From Pseudeuparius sepicola (lineage: Eukaryota > Arthropoda > Insecta > Coleoptera > Anthribidae): 64,000 bases of DNA. The notes under the pieces are model-generated. The model did no database searches. It saw only the letters and a program-made list of their open reading frames with translations, and was not told where the DNA came from. Shown piece after piece: positions 53,840-64,000 of this stretch. Made by a program: the position numbers and the translations under genes. The stretch spans positions 41,915,500 to 41,979,499 of the forward strand of contig OY987302.1 in assembly GCA_963920635.1 (NCBI GenBank), given 5' to 3'. Position 1 is the stretch's first letter. The number at the start of each line of letters is the position of its first letter.

Positions 53840-55440
53840 TAGAAATAATTCCGAGGCCGATGATTTATATCTGTTCAGAAAATTCCCAGGAACAAAATAT
53901 CAAAAGAGGTCCTCTCCGGATGGACCGCCAAATTTAATTTTTTATTAATTAAAAATTACTAAATTAACATAACTTGGAACTTCATGAAAAAAATTTTCTA
54001 AAGTAAATTTAGCCCAACGGGTTAACGAGCATGCCTATGCAAACATCATTTACTTTATAGTAGGATCAAATCCCACATTTTTTTTAAATTACCAACAAAA
54101 ATACAAATTTACTATTTTGTTTTACTGCAACATTAACAGTAAAGTATATATTTATTAGTTTTCTGATAAGTTTAATAGAACAGTAAAAAAATTATAGCAA
54201 TAACAATATTAATTTAGAGTTATAATAACAAAAATTATATTTGAAAATCTGCCTAGAATACCTGAAAACTAGCTTTAACGGATTGGTAATGAAGTGCTTT
54301 GAACTTTGTTTCATTGTGAAAATGTGATATGATCTTATCGCTTGTGCCAACTGATTTTATTGGACCTACTTATTATTATTTTTTTATTATTGTCAGTTGT
54401 CACTAAGATAATACATTTCTTAAGACAGAATTTTGAATATTGTTAACCCATTCGGGATGGTTGACGTAGCGGTACTATTTTGAAAGGGAACTTGAGGGCC
54501 GGGTGCCGTACATGTACTGCATTATATGCAATAGCTTCGGACGGCTGCCGTAAGCGTTTTAGAAGTTTTTGTATTTTTACCCGCCGGATGCGTACATATA
54601 CTACGCTATTACTCATAAAACTTAACCGAATCCCTTACATGTACGTCAGACATATTGTCTCAGGAAGACTGACACCATAAGGGTAGGGCAATCGTAAAAA
54701 CAATTAGGTAGCAGAACGGCTGATGTACAGTCTCAACAATAGGCATTTGAAAATTATATTATAACTTTATTATAAAGGAAAGAGTGAAATGAAATGAATT
54801 TGGAAATTAAGAAATGTTTTGATACCTAACAAATAAGGAAAATGAATAAGCAACACCTAGGTATTGTTTTAGTTGCCTATCTTCAATTCAAATGCTAATA
54901 GTTAATATTTTTGCTGTTCATTATTAACAATGCCAAGATAAAATCTTTAATAAAGGAGCAATTCCCCTTGATTTGACCGTAAAGACAATATTTTTTTCTA
55001 CTCCTATTAAAAAATAAACCCAAAGTATTCACCATTTTTTGAATCTACCTTCTTATGCAACCCAATTTACACGCCATTAATTTCTAAAAATAACAATGTG
55101 CCACTGACTTTTTGACAGTGCACTGGAGTTGTAGTTTTTGACATTTGATGACGTAGGGCCGAAGATTCTCCGAACAAACTGTATACTCTCTAATAGATGG
55201 CCCTACAAAAACTTTAATGGGTACGTAAATCTAAAAAAAGATACATTTCTAGCATGTAGCATAATATGTAAATCTTGTTAAAACAGGCTTTAGCAACCAA
55301 GTACCAGATTAATGAGGGTTTATAGATTGGACACTCCTCCTCTCAAGCCAAATTGCCTGACAGCGCCTTAAATGTGGTGGGGGTAAAAACTAACGTCAAT
55401 ATGGCGTGAACTTTAAATATTTCATAAAAATTAATTCTTA
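53840..55440. other. no gene; piggyBac-like end at 54443 and MITE end at 55154
   Basis: AT-rich VAP intron 1. It contains TTAACCCATTCGGGATGGTT (54443 on) and a lone CAGTTTGTTC-family end (complement, about 55154-55182). No protein domain is visible. Confidence 0.4.
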
Positions 55441-55445
55441 CAATC

Positions 55446-55556
55446 GCTTCCAAATTGCACATTAACCGTAACATTCAGTCAATGTTTCGATTAATCATTT
55501 ATTTATTTAATCGAAACAATGAGTAAATGTTTCACTTAATCTGCAATTTGGAAGCG
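55446..55556. repeat. hairpin repeat
   Basis: GCTTCCAAATTGCA and its inverse border arms of about 48 bp with several mismatches; the centre is ATTAATCATTTATTTATTTAAT. Confidence 0.7.
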
Positions 55557-55559
55557 TTT

Positions 55560-57150
55560 ACGATAAATTTAAGTACTTAATGAGAAATTAATAAATTAAA
55601 AGACTTACTGCTGATATAAAATTACATTTTTAAATAATTGTTACTTTTCTTTGTCTTTAGGATAATATACATTGTAATAAGGAAAACGCACAAGAAAACC
55701 ACTAACCAAACCGAAATATCAACAAACACAGGGCAAATTGACAAAGCAAAAACACAAGACGCCATTAATAACAATTAACATAAATATATCTATAACCAGT
55801 GAATTAATAACAAGATGCACGTCATTTATTTTGACATAAGACAGAAAGTTCAAGTTCATTCAACTTGCGATGGGGGTAAAAACTAAAAGAGGAGTTTGAC
55901 AATTTAGAAAAGAGTGCCCAGGCCCTGAACCAAGTTATGGAGTCGTAACATGGTAAATAGCCTTTTTAAAATGTTACCAAGCATTTCTAAAATGGCAGAG
56001 AAACAAAAAACTGTGATCGTAGGTGCTCTCAAAGATGATGTAGCCTCTAGGCAAATATCATGAGTAAACATATAAATAATACCTATCTAACACTTTACTT
56101 AGTGCAGTATGCTAATAACAATGTTTGAGCCTTGCGGCACCAAATAAGAACATTTACAGTACAGTAGCAAAATAATTATTGTAAACAATTTGTTCTATGA
56201 TTTAATATGGCATCCAGACTTCCTGACCTCAAAATATTTATAGGCAGCAAACCCATACAGAACCTGAACAAGCAAATTTTGAAATGACTATTAATAAAGC
56301 GGTTTTATAGAATGCCTGTAAAAATTTAGCGATGGTTTATTTTTATAAAAACAAACTAACGCATAAATATGAGTAACACACAATAAATTTCTTATTACTG
56401 TATGTCAATCTACATTTCAGAGCTATTATTTTCAGCCAGATAAGCATCTATATTATATTATTTTATATTATGAAAAAATATGTAGGTATAGGTAAGATAA
56501 GACTGCTTGTAATTTCTAAAATATCTTTTTAATTATATTATTATAATAATCTTTTATAAAATTATTTTATAACTCATCAAGAAGTTTTAACTATAGAGAA
56601 GTAGGTATCTATCTCCCTGTTGCAAATCAGTAAAAAACGAATTGACTTTTAATTGTTATTATTAGGTACCTAATTTCAATTTCGGTCTTATTGTGCATTT
56701 GGCTTTTTAGATCTCAAGTTTATTTAATAGCTCAAAAATGTATGGTTCATAAAAACTATTATTGATGTTTGCCTCAGCAAAAGTTTTCAAGGTAAATAAG
56801 GTGAGAACTTGAAAAGGACTTTGTATTAGTAAATTGTCGTAAATTACCGAGTAATAAGTGCAAGTAATGAAATGGAAATAAGTTGGCACCCTATCTAATA
56901 TCTACATATTAGGATTACCTAGGACTGCAAAAATAATATCAATTTAATCTAGGCCAAGGGGTGAATGCAATATAAACGACTTTTTTATTTTTACGGCTGC
57001 CAAGTTTTGCTGATTTATTTAAGTGGTAAAGCTTAAAAAATCCAAAAAGAATCAACAGTAATAAGGAAGGTCCTGAGTTGGGTCTTTGGGGAACTAGGCA
57101 GTGCGTGTAGTATGAGCAGATATCAAAGTAGTCGATATATGGGCGGTCTC
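55560..57150. other. no gene seen
   Basis: AT-rich remainder of VAP intron 1. Confidence 0.4.
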
Positions 57151-57152
57151 AC

Positions 57153-57207
57153 CTTTAAATCGTAGCTCATTTTGGGGTTCTATTTGTAAAACTTGCTCCT
57201 GCTTCAT
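57153..57207 (-). CDS. Vap33: VAP, coding exon 1: start and first MSP strand
   Basis: ATG at 57207-57205 opens MKQEQVLQIEPQNELRFK plus the first base of Gly19, then the donor AAAG|GTGAGA. The text matches the VAP N terminus (xEQVLxIEPxxELxFxG) and joins in phase to exon 2 (GPF), giving a continuous MSP domain. The four exons sum to 729 nt, or 242 residues, the normal VAP size. Intron 1 is 8 kb. Confidence 0.93.
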
Positions 57208-57327
57208 AACTATGGCCAGATTTTAAAACCGACTAAATCCACACCGAATACCAATTTTTATAAAAAAAGATTTTAGTGACAGGTTCGATCTTAATAATTT
57301 CTGACACTTCTGTCTGACATGACATTA

Positions 57328-57337
57328 CGCGCATGCG
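57328..57337. promoter_or_regulatory. NRF1/Ewg-like palindrome upstream of VAP
   Basis: CGCGCATGCG lies about 120 bp upstream of the VAP ATG and fits the GCGCATGCGC type recognised by NRF1 (Ewg in flies), a frequent promoter element of housekeeping genes. Binding is inferred. Confidence 0.35.
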
Positions 57338-57539
57338 TTGGAGCGCTGACTCTCATAATTATAATCCGTGATGTCATTACCTGGCAGTGTCGCCAACCTG
57401 GGCGTTACCTCAGACCGTACCAACAGTTAAAAATTATGGTATTTTTGCCAAAAGGATCCTAGATACTATTTATATGTCAATTAAAATCCAGAAATCTCCC
57501 AAAATTTAGCTATTTTAATGAAATATGGGATTTCTTCCA

Positions 57540-57612
57540 ACAACAATTCTGAACAGGTTGTGGAAAACAGTTCTGGAATCACTCTTCTGTGTTCCGATTC
57601 GCTAGAACTGCT
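57540..57612. repeat. dispersed repeat upstream of VAP
   Basis: Inverted, diverged match to 48451-48535. The adjacent segment to 57938 includes the match to 1922-1968. Confidence 0.5.
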
Positions 57613-58377
57613 TTTGAATCGTCTTGGAACAAAGCTGATTTGGAACACGATCATGACCCTTGTAAAATAAACTGGACTGCTTTTCTAATTCAATCATTTG
57701 TTGCATGTATATGCATATATATGTCCCACCGACAGGTCGGCCATATTGGGCGCATACGTCATTCACTGTCAAATGTCAAATGCACGAGGGCCGTTGTCGA
57801 ATGTCATTTTGTGGCGCCTCCCCCCCATACAGGCGCCATAACATTACTTTGTCGCATATAAAGTCAAAATATTTTAAGAAGTCCTTACTGAGACTGTCAA
57901 TTGGTAATTTCGATATCCTAAGTTGGCATCAAATGCAGTAACGAGCCCAACGAAACGTAGAAAACCCGCGAATATTTTCACTGCCGACTATTTGAACCAG
58001 TTTGAACGATCTGGAAAACCTTTACTGTCACTTTGACACACCGAAGCTAAATTTGCCCGAGTCCGCATAGAGCCGCTGCCAAAAGCACCTGATTGTACCA
58101 AAATAGCAAAATGAAAAGTGTTTCCATGACGTTTGAAATTATTATTAAAATGAGTTGTAGTCCTAGTTATTTTTATTTATAGCGGTATAATCGTGATTGC
58201 AATAGGGTTTTATTTTAATATGTTATCACTTGGGTAACTATTCACATCATAAATCAATGAGTGACGTCATTGACAGGTTGAGACACATATACCCACTGTA
58301 ACAAAAAATTACTAGGGATTTTGTGGAGAATATCATCTGACTAAATCGGGACGTAATCGGGGTATAGCGGATAACAA

Positions 58378-58902
58378 AAGGGTTCAGGGGGTGTGGCTAA
58401 GTCTGTGATCAATATGGCTGACACGCCAGAGTCTGATTAAACAGTATTCCCAGTAAAATTATAAAAAACCTATGAAAGAAAATATGGGGTTTTTTGAATC
58501 GATGGAAGAAACACCCTGTAGGCAATCCTTGAAAAATACATACCTAGAGTAGTTATAAAGGTAATATTTTTCTTTTCATAAAGTACCAAAGTGGATATTA
58601 TAAATTATATTGATACAGCTCTGTCTATTGATTACATTACCTGTAAAATGTAATTCCTGTGAATTTCTTTTTGTCCACTTTAGAATTGCCACTGCAACAA
58701 CGTACAGCACATGACATATTTATTTCCAGAGGTCAATAGCTCGCAATAACAAGGAAAACTGCACTTTTAGCCACTTTTAATTCACTTTTAGCACCGAGTC
58801 AAGAATTTGACGTTGTTCTGGTAATCTCTGACGTATTTGAACCCGTTTTGGGTCACGTGACAGCTTCTCCCCCCCCCCAATACTACCTCAATGGTTGCCA
58901 TC
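58378..58902 (+). repeat. tandem duplication upstream of VAP, copy 1
   Basis: About 525 bp starting GGGTTCAGGGGGTGTGGCTA and ending with GAACCCGTTTTGGGTCACGT, GACAGCTTCTCC and a C run. It matches copy 2 (58956-59465) with few differences. GGGTTCAGG and GAACCC near the ends could be short inverted termini. Confidence 0.85.
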
Positions 58903-58923
58903 ATTGAGATAGTATGGGGGGAG
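58869..58923. repeat. hairpin between the duplicated copies
   Basis: CCCCCCAATACTACCTCAATG and CATTGAGATAGTATGGGGGG pair around GTTGCCAT. The sequence that follows (GGCGCCATAACATTACTTTG) also occurs at about 57832-57851. Confidence 0.7.
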
Positions 58924-58955
58924 GCGCCATAACATTACTTTGTCGCATATAGCAA

Positions 58956-59465
58956 ACGGGTTCAGGGGGTGTGGCTAAGTCTGTTCTCAATATGGCTGAC
59001 ACGCCAGGGTCTGATTAAACAGTATTCCTAGTAAAATTATAAAAACCTATGAAAGAAAATATGGGGTTATTTTGAATCGAAGGAAGAAACACCCTGTAGG
59101 CAATCCTTGAAAAATACATACCTAGAGTAGTTATAAAGGTAATATTTTTCTTTTCAAAGTGGATATTATAAATTATATTGATACGGCTTTGTCTATTGTT
59201 TACATTACCTGTGAAATGTAATTCCTGTGAATTTCTTTTTGTCCTCTTTAGAATTGCTACTGCAACAACGTACAGCACATGACATATTTATATCCAGAGG
59301 TCAATAGCTCGCAATAACAAGGAAAACTGCACTTTTAGCCACTTTTAATGCACTTTTAGCACCGAGTCAACAAATTGACGTTGTTCTGGTAATCTATGAC
59401 GTAGGTGAACCCGTTTTGGGTCACGTGACAGCTTCTCCCCTCCAATACTACTTCAATGGTTACCA
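58956..59465 (+). repeat. tandem duplication upstream of VAP, copy 2
   Basis: Second copy of 58378-58902, offset by 578 bp; main differences are small indels and a shorter C run. Separator is the hairpin and a GCGCCATAACATTACTTTGT stretch. Confidence 0.85.
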
Positions 59466-59633
59466 TACTTGCCTTTACAAATTTCGCTTATCCCTTGGAA
59501 TGCACTCTAAATCTCCCAGAATGCACCCAATATGGCGACTATATCCAGGCGAGCGTCAGCGCCCTCTCCCGTGCTTTGTGAAAACCTAGCAACTATATAG
59601 TTACCACAAAATATATAGGTTAATAGTTACTAG

Positions 59634-60446
59634 CAGGGTAGTAGCGAAAATTTTGTATTAATTACATTAACTACATTAGCTACATTAACTACGTAATTAA
59701 TTCTAAATGTAGTAAACTCCGTGTAGTTAATGTAATAAATAATTCGATTGGTTCATTCAAGGTCATTTTTGTAGATAGTCGACGTCAACACACGCTCTCT
59801 AACCTCACTTTACATCTACAATAATTTTTACAAAAGAGAATCATGGCTAGACGAAAATACCACAACAAATATGAAGAACTGAAATTTCTCAGCACAAAAT
59901 TAGGTACCTATTGTCCAAGACTGAATTTAAGTTGACAAATTTTTATTTTTATTTGATATTTTATAAATAAAAATAATTATTTTTCTTTTAACTTAGTTAT
60001 TTTATTAATTTTTACACCTAATCAATAAACATAAACAATAATGAATATGTAAATTTTTAATAAATGAACAGTGAACAATGTAAAATGTAAGCATGTAGGT
60101 ACCTAAACGTACAATCTTTTCAATCATCGCTATCCTCAATATAATCACCGTGTAAAAATTTAAGAGAGTTTATTAGATTAGGACTAGATATAATAATAAT
60201 TTAATAATACTTAGGTATTTACCTAAACAATTTTAGAATAAAAGAATAAAACAAATAATTAAAAAAATGTATTTAGTCAAATAAGGCATTTGAAATGTTT
60301 AAATTTTGCGTAGTTGACACGTAGTTAAAGTTATGTAGTTAATATACATAGTTAATTGTACAAAAACATGACGTAGTCAATTATACATTAACTACGGTAA
60401 TTAATTGCGTATAATTAATGTCATATTAACTACGTTCCCAACCCTG
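59634..60446. mobile_element. hAT-like element, 813 bp, perfect 8-bp target duplication
   Basis: Ends are CAGGGTAGTAGCGAAAATTT and, inverted, CAGGGTTGGGAACGTAGTTA. GTTACTAG is present immediately outside both ends (59626-59633 and 60447-60454). CAGGG termini and an 8-bp duplication are hAT hallmarks. Subterminal regions are full of TTAACTACRT in both orientations. No hAT transposase is present. Confidence 0.88.
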
Positions 60447-60454
60447 GTTACTAG

Positions 60455-61245
60455 GTTTTAACGTTGTATGCATAAATGACATTCTTGTAAAAAGATCTAT
60501 GTACCTGGAAATAGTATTTTTGTTATCCTAAGATTTATATATCCAGAGATACATATACTTTTAAATCCTAGTAACTAGTAACTGTGGTTTAATCTATTTA
60601 TTCCTATATGAAAATCAAGCAAGTTGAATTACTATTTTCTGAAACGCTTTGAAATAGATAACTATGATGCGAGGCTACACCAAAACCTATAGTAAGCATT
60701 AGTTACTAGGTTTTGCGGCTGTAAAGTATAACAGTTTTGAATAATTTTGCTTAGTAACTCCCAGTTGCTAGATTTTGTCATTTTAATCGAGTCACATATT
60801 TATCTAAACTCTGGTACAAGTTAACAGTCTTGTTGCTACAATATCAATTTCTAAGCCAACTTTTTCGAACATTATGATTTCAAAAATTATGGAAAATTTG
60901 CAAAAAGCGTTCTGAAGAATTATTGTAAAAAGCGTAAACAAAATTTTGGTAGCGTATGACAAAAAATAGTGTTTGTCACACGTACCTAAATGAAGTTTTT
61001 CAGGACTCATCTGCTATTCCGGTCGGCTAACGCCTCGTCCGGAAACAGCAATGATTACTTGTAACAAAAATAACTATTTTGTGTTTATATTATTTATCTT
61101 AATATTGTAGTATATTAGGCCAGGGCCTAAGCCTTTGAAAATGGCAAAAAGTGAAAAAAATTTAGAACCGTATGAAACCCATTGGAAAAGGAAGAAAATA
61201 ATATAGCAAAAAGAACAGAAAAAATAATTTAAGGGCGATTTGAGG
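60455..61245. other. no gene; recurrent GTTACTAGGTTTT phrases
   Basis: GTTACTAGGTTTT or close variants occur at 60448, 60703 and 60766, and inverted at 59581, so an older repeat surrounds the hAT insertion site. Nothing else is recognised. Confidence 0.45.
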
Positions 61246-61249
61246 TATA

Positions 61250-61375
61250 TACAGTTCGTGCAATCTAAGCTGACACACGAAAACCTCAGTCTAAGCGCCA
61301 GCGATCCATAAACAGCTTAAAGTGCGGCGTTTAGACTGAGGTTCTCGCGTGTCATCTTAGAGTGCACAGACTGTA
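61250..61375. mobile_element. 126-bp palindromic MITE with TA flanks
   Basis: TACAGTTCGTGCAATCTAAG and the near-inverse CTTAGAGTGCACAGACTGTA bound the element. Arms of about 50 bp contain ACCTCAGTCTAAGCGCC and its complement. Confidence 0.8.
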
Positions 61376-61377
61376 TA

Positions 61378-61690
61378 CTTCGTCCCGTGATGACCTATGA
61401 CTGCGCTGCCTGGCAGCATATGGCAAAAAGTCATCACAAAAAAACTCCAAGTAGTTCAAAGTCGTTGTCTTAGGACTATCACGGGTGCCGAATGGTATGT
61501 TGCTAATCGGCACATCCACCGTGACATGAATATAATATAATATTCCATTTTTGAATGACTTAATCCAGGAACCCTCCTTAAAAACCTATGCAAAGACGGA
61601 GACTCATCCAAACGCTCTTCTCCGAACTGCTACCGGTTATGTCCCCAATCCCGATCTCCCACAGAAAAGGCCCCGTCATACTCTCATCTG
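61378..61690 (+). pseudogene. Jockey-type RT 3' end
   Basis: The + strand reads RPVMTYDCAAWQHMAKSHHK, then (after a frameshift) LQVVQSRCLRTITGAEWYVA and NRHIHRD, then ALLRTATGYVPNPDLPQKRP, the usual end of a Jockey ORF2. Frameshifts and lost segments make it inactive. The A-rich stretch near 61895-61910 may be its 3' tail. Confidence 0.8.
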
Positions 61691-62315
61691 AGGAATTTTC
61701 TAGCCCTTTTTCTAAAAAGGCAGCCAAAAGCCACTTCGTCTGGCAAAACCCTACTCGTAGTTCTACACTAAACCGCCAAGGCTTCTTCTAGTAGCCGCAC
61801 ACCACTCCCTACTACAGCCACTTCTGCTACAAAATAGGGCTGGAATCCAACCACTATACCCTGAAATAGATTTCCTCTCCTGTCGCAAAAAGACAAAAAA
61901 AAAGAAAATATGTTTGTATACTTGCATCCGTTGCAACTCACCAAAGAGTGCCTATTGCAAGAATAGTGTGTGGTGCAGTGCGCATTTAGGCAAAAAGTAA
62001 CTCTAAGAATGATTGTTTAAAATGATTCCAGTATCACAAAATGTTCCGTAAAGTTAGTATTACAGAAAATGGCAATGAAGAGGCCCCATAGAATAAATGG
62101 AGACTAAATCGACAAAGTAACATTTGCGGGAATAGGGTACCTGTGCAAAATTTTTTTCTTGCTCAATTTATATTTAATGAAAAGTCTTTGTATGCAGGAT
62201 AACATTCCTCAAATAAAAACTGCAAAATAATTGTTTTCTTTCTCGCAAATTGATACTGAAAATGGCTTTTTGAATGCGCGCTTAAACAAAGCTCTAACGT
62301 CACTTATATCTAAAC

Positions 62316-62874
62316 CAGAGAAATGGAGTAGGGAGAACGCGCTTTGAAAACTGCGCATCCTATTTCCAGGTAAATTTAATGGCCGCCATATTGTCCTCAC
62401 TTTGACGGTTGCAGTTATAGTTCTTGTTCTCAGCGGTAGTTGTTGTATTTTCAGCAGAGAAATGGTCAGTGTTTTTGGAAAATGTCGTGTGCAGTACCAA
62501 GCTGTAAGAATTATAAGTTTAGGAGACCTCCGGGAGTATCATTTTTTGCTAAGTTTAGTAAACAAAATCGCCGAAATTTTGGGCACCATAGGCGCGCATC
62601 TCTATAATTTTAATGATTGAATATGTGGTTAAAAATTCTTAACTTGGGGACTGATTGGACTTTAAGTCCAAATAAATTTGTTTGTTCAAAACATTTTGCT
62701 GCTGATGCCTTTACTGTGCATCGTGGCGAACGAGGACGAAGACTTCTAAAGCAGTCTGCAGTGCCAAGTCTGTTAACAATGATACGCCCATGGATGAAGT
62801 TGGTTTAATATGGCCGCCACTTTTATAGGCAGTTCGCGCAGCTTGTAACGTATTCTCCCTACTTCATTTCTCTG
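62316..62874 (+). mobile_element. P-element-like miniature transposon with THAP remnant
   Basis: Ends are CAGAGAAATGGAGTAGGGAG and, inverted, CAGAGAAATGAAGTAGGGAG. ATCTAAAC is duplicated perfectly outside both ends (62308-62315 and 62875-62882). Inside lie pieces of a THAP DNA-binding domain. An 8-bp duplication, CA...TG ends and THAP coding sequence together point to the P superfamily. The transposase catalytic part is missing. Confidence 0.82.
62480..62808 (+). pseudogene. THAP domain fragment
   Basis: From about 62482 the reading MSCAVPSCKNYKFRRPPGVS contains the first Cys pair of the C2CH zinc module. After stops near 62603-62619 a second frame gives FVCSKHFAADAF (the C-x2-H pair) and AVPSLL, the AVPTIF-type end of the THAP fold. 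Both halves are in order but out of frame with stops between. Confidence 0.72.
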
Positions 62875-62945
62875 ATCTAAACATGGTAAATTTGGCAACA
62901 TGGGGTTTCGGCTGGAATATTGTGTTTTATGGAATAACAGCTATA

Positions 62946-63311
62946 AGTCGCTTTCGGGTATTACACTTAGAGCACTCCAGAGCTACTCAGGAGTACTCCA
63001 CTTCCATTTCGTTCTTTCTTGAGTATTATGCTTGAGCTTGATGCTCCAGAGTTGCTCTTTTTTCCTCCCCCCTACCCCCTCGAGCACCAGCCGTTTATTA
63101 GGTACGTGACGCTCCGAGTTGCGCAGTAGAATCATTGATTGTCAGTTTGATGTGCTAACTAATGAAAAATATAACTTACCATAACTTCACTATCAACCAA
63201 TTTTTCCATTTCTATTTGCAAATTATAGCATTTGCATCGTAAATTTAAGGTTAGTTCATAGACATAAAACAAAAATAATAACTGGATCCTATATAGGGTT
63301 CGGGTATGAAC
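62946..63311 (+). mobile_element. third copy of the 485-bp MITE, 3' truncated
   Basis: Starts AGTCGCTTTCGGGTATTAC like the copy at 2466 and follows it to GGGTATGAAC at 63311, then diverges. It lacks the hairpin insertion of the 2466 copy and reads continuously across the nesting point of the 2284-3213 copy. Confidence 0.82.
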
Positions 63312-64000
63312 AGGGACCCTTTAAAGTAAGGGGACCCAGCATTATACTTTCCAAAGTGAGGCCGTTTCTTTCCCCATTCTAATGGTCTCAATGATGCCAA
63401 GTATGCCATTTTATTGGAGAATCTATATGAATATTGAATATAACAGGTACTTTGATTGTTAGTAAAAATTAATAATGGTTTCAATGATTTCTAAAAATTA
63501 GACTTGACAATGTTCTGTCAACAAACACAGAATATGGCAAGTGCCAAATGAATCAAATTTATTTTATATTTGAATTTGGTTTCCTGCAATTATTTCCAGG
63601 AATTTAAGTAATATAAGTAGGTATGGTAAGTCAGTGCCGATTTTGCTCATTTGAGAATTTGTCGCTATTGCACCTTGTTACCAGGTTCCTGAATCCATTT
63701 GTAATCAGTGGCGTTCCTAGATGTTTGGCCGCCCGTCTGCAGAATATAATAAAAAAATTTTACCACTGGCAATCACTCTTAATTTGTAATATGTTTTGGG
63801 TCTGGTAGAATTTCCAAACCGAAAGGAACAAGGTAAATGTTTCTTTAAAATAAAAAATGTTTAAAATTAAATAAATAATTTTCTAAGAAAAAGAAACTAA
63901 AAATGTAAAAAGAATTAGGTTTACAAAGTAATAACACAACTGAAAATAAATATATTTTGCATGGGAAAAATATATACAGGTACTTGTAAAAATAAATAAA
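63312..64000. other. no gene seen
   Basis: AT-rich sequence to the window edge. AGTGGCGTTCCTAG near 63708 resembles the repeat-end phrases at 7843 and 9150. Confidence 0.4.

Noticed and set aside
57589..57941. Two + strand frames upstream of VAP
   Set aside because: They overlap dispersed repeats and have no domain or splice context.

Overview
This window reads as insect nuclear DNA. It is AT-rich, has spliced genes, shows a short telomere-like (CCTAA)n tract, and is dense with arthropod transposon families (BEL/Pao, Jockey-type, pogo, hAT, P-like and piggyBac-like). The species cannot be named from sequence alone; the repeat style suits a beetle or another non-dipteran insect. Two host genes can be rebuilt exon by exon, and nearly everything else is mobile DNA in their introns or between them.

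Host genes. (1) Nucleobindin lies on the + strand as five coding exons between 5273 and 20792. Its start ATG is the last codon of exon 1, and intron 2 is 11.8 kb. The predicted protein of 572 residues has a signal peptide, a charged helical region, two EF-hands and a Q/P-rich tail. It should be a Ca2+-binding protein of the secretory pathway. (2) VAP (VAMP-associated protein, Vap33 type) lies on the - strand as four coding exons between 57207 and 39078. The predicted 242-residue ER tail-anchored protein has an MSP domain, a coiled coil and a C-terminal membrane anchor. The genes converge: their 3' ends face each other across about 18 kb of repeats (20.9-39 kb).

Layout. 0-5 kb: an uninterrupted piggyBac-type transposase reading frame running off the left edge, a nested pair of 485-bp MITEs, and a composite repeat with a foldback. 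5-21 kb: nucleobindin, whose intron 2 holds several foldbacks, a tRNA-Pro-like pseudogene and a decayed BEL/Pao element (about 11.8-17.5 kb, - strand), and whose intron 3 holds a pogo-like element. 24-28.3 kb: LTR-retrotransposon debris, including a second BEL/Pao pol fragment. 28.6-35.2 kb: a tower of nested inverted-repeat elements around a decayed multi-exon transposase-like gene. 37-57 kb: VAP with large introns holding foldbacks, a tRNA-like SINE pair, a GC-rich non-LTR RNase H fragment, MITEs and RT fragments. 57-64 kb: the upstream side of VAP, with a tandem duplication, a hAT-like element with a perfect 8-bp target duplication, a Jockey tail, a P-element-like miniature with THAP remnants, and a third copy of the first MITE.

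The two host genes have no evident functional link to each other; both act in the secretory pathway or ER. The most unusual structure is the 28.6-35.2 kb tower: both terminal arms of one element carry a different palindromic element at the same TATA position, and the whole sits at the centre of a further inverted repeat. All splice sites and boundaries were read by eye from consensus signals and protein-family knowledge; nothing was aligned by program.
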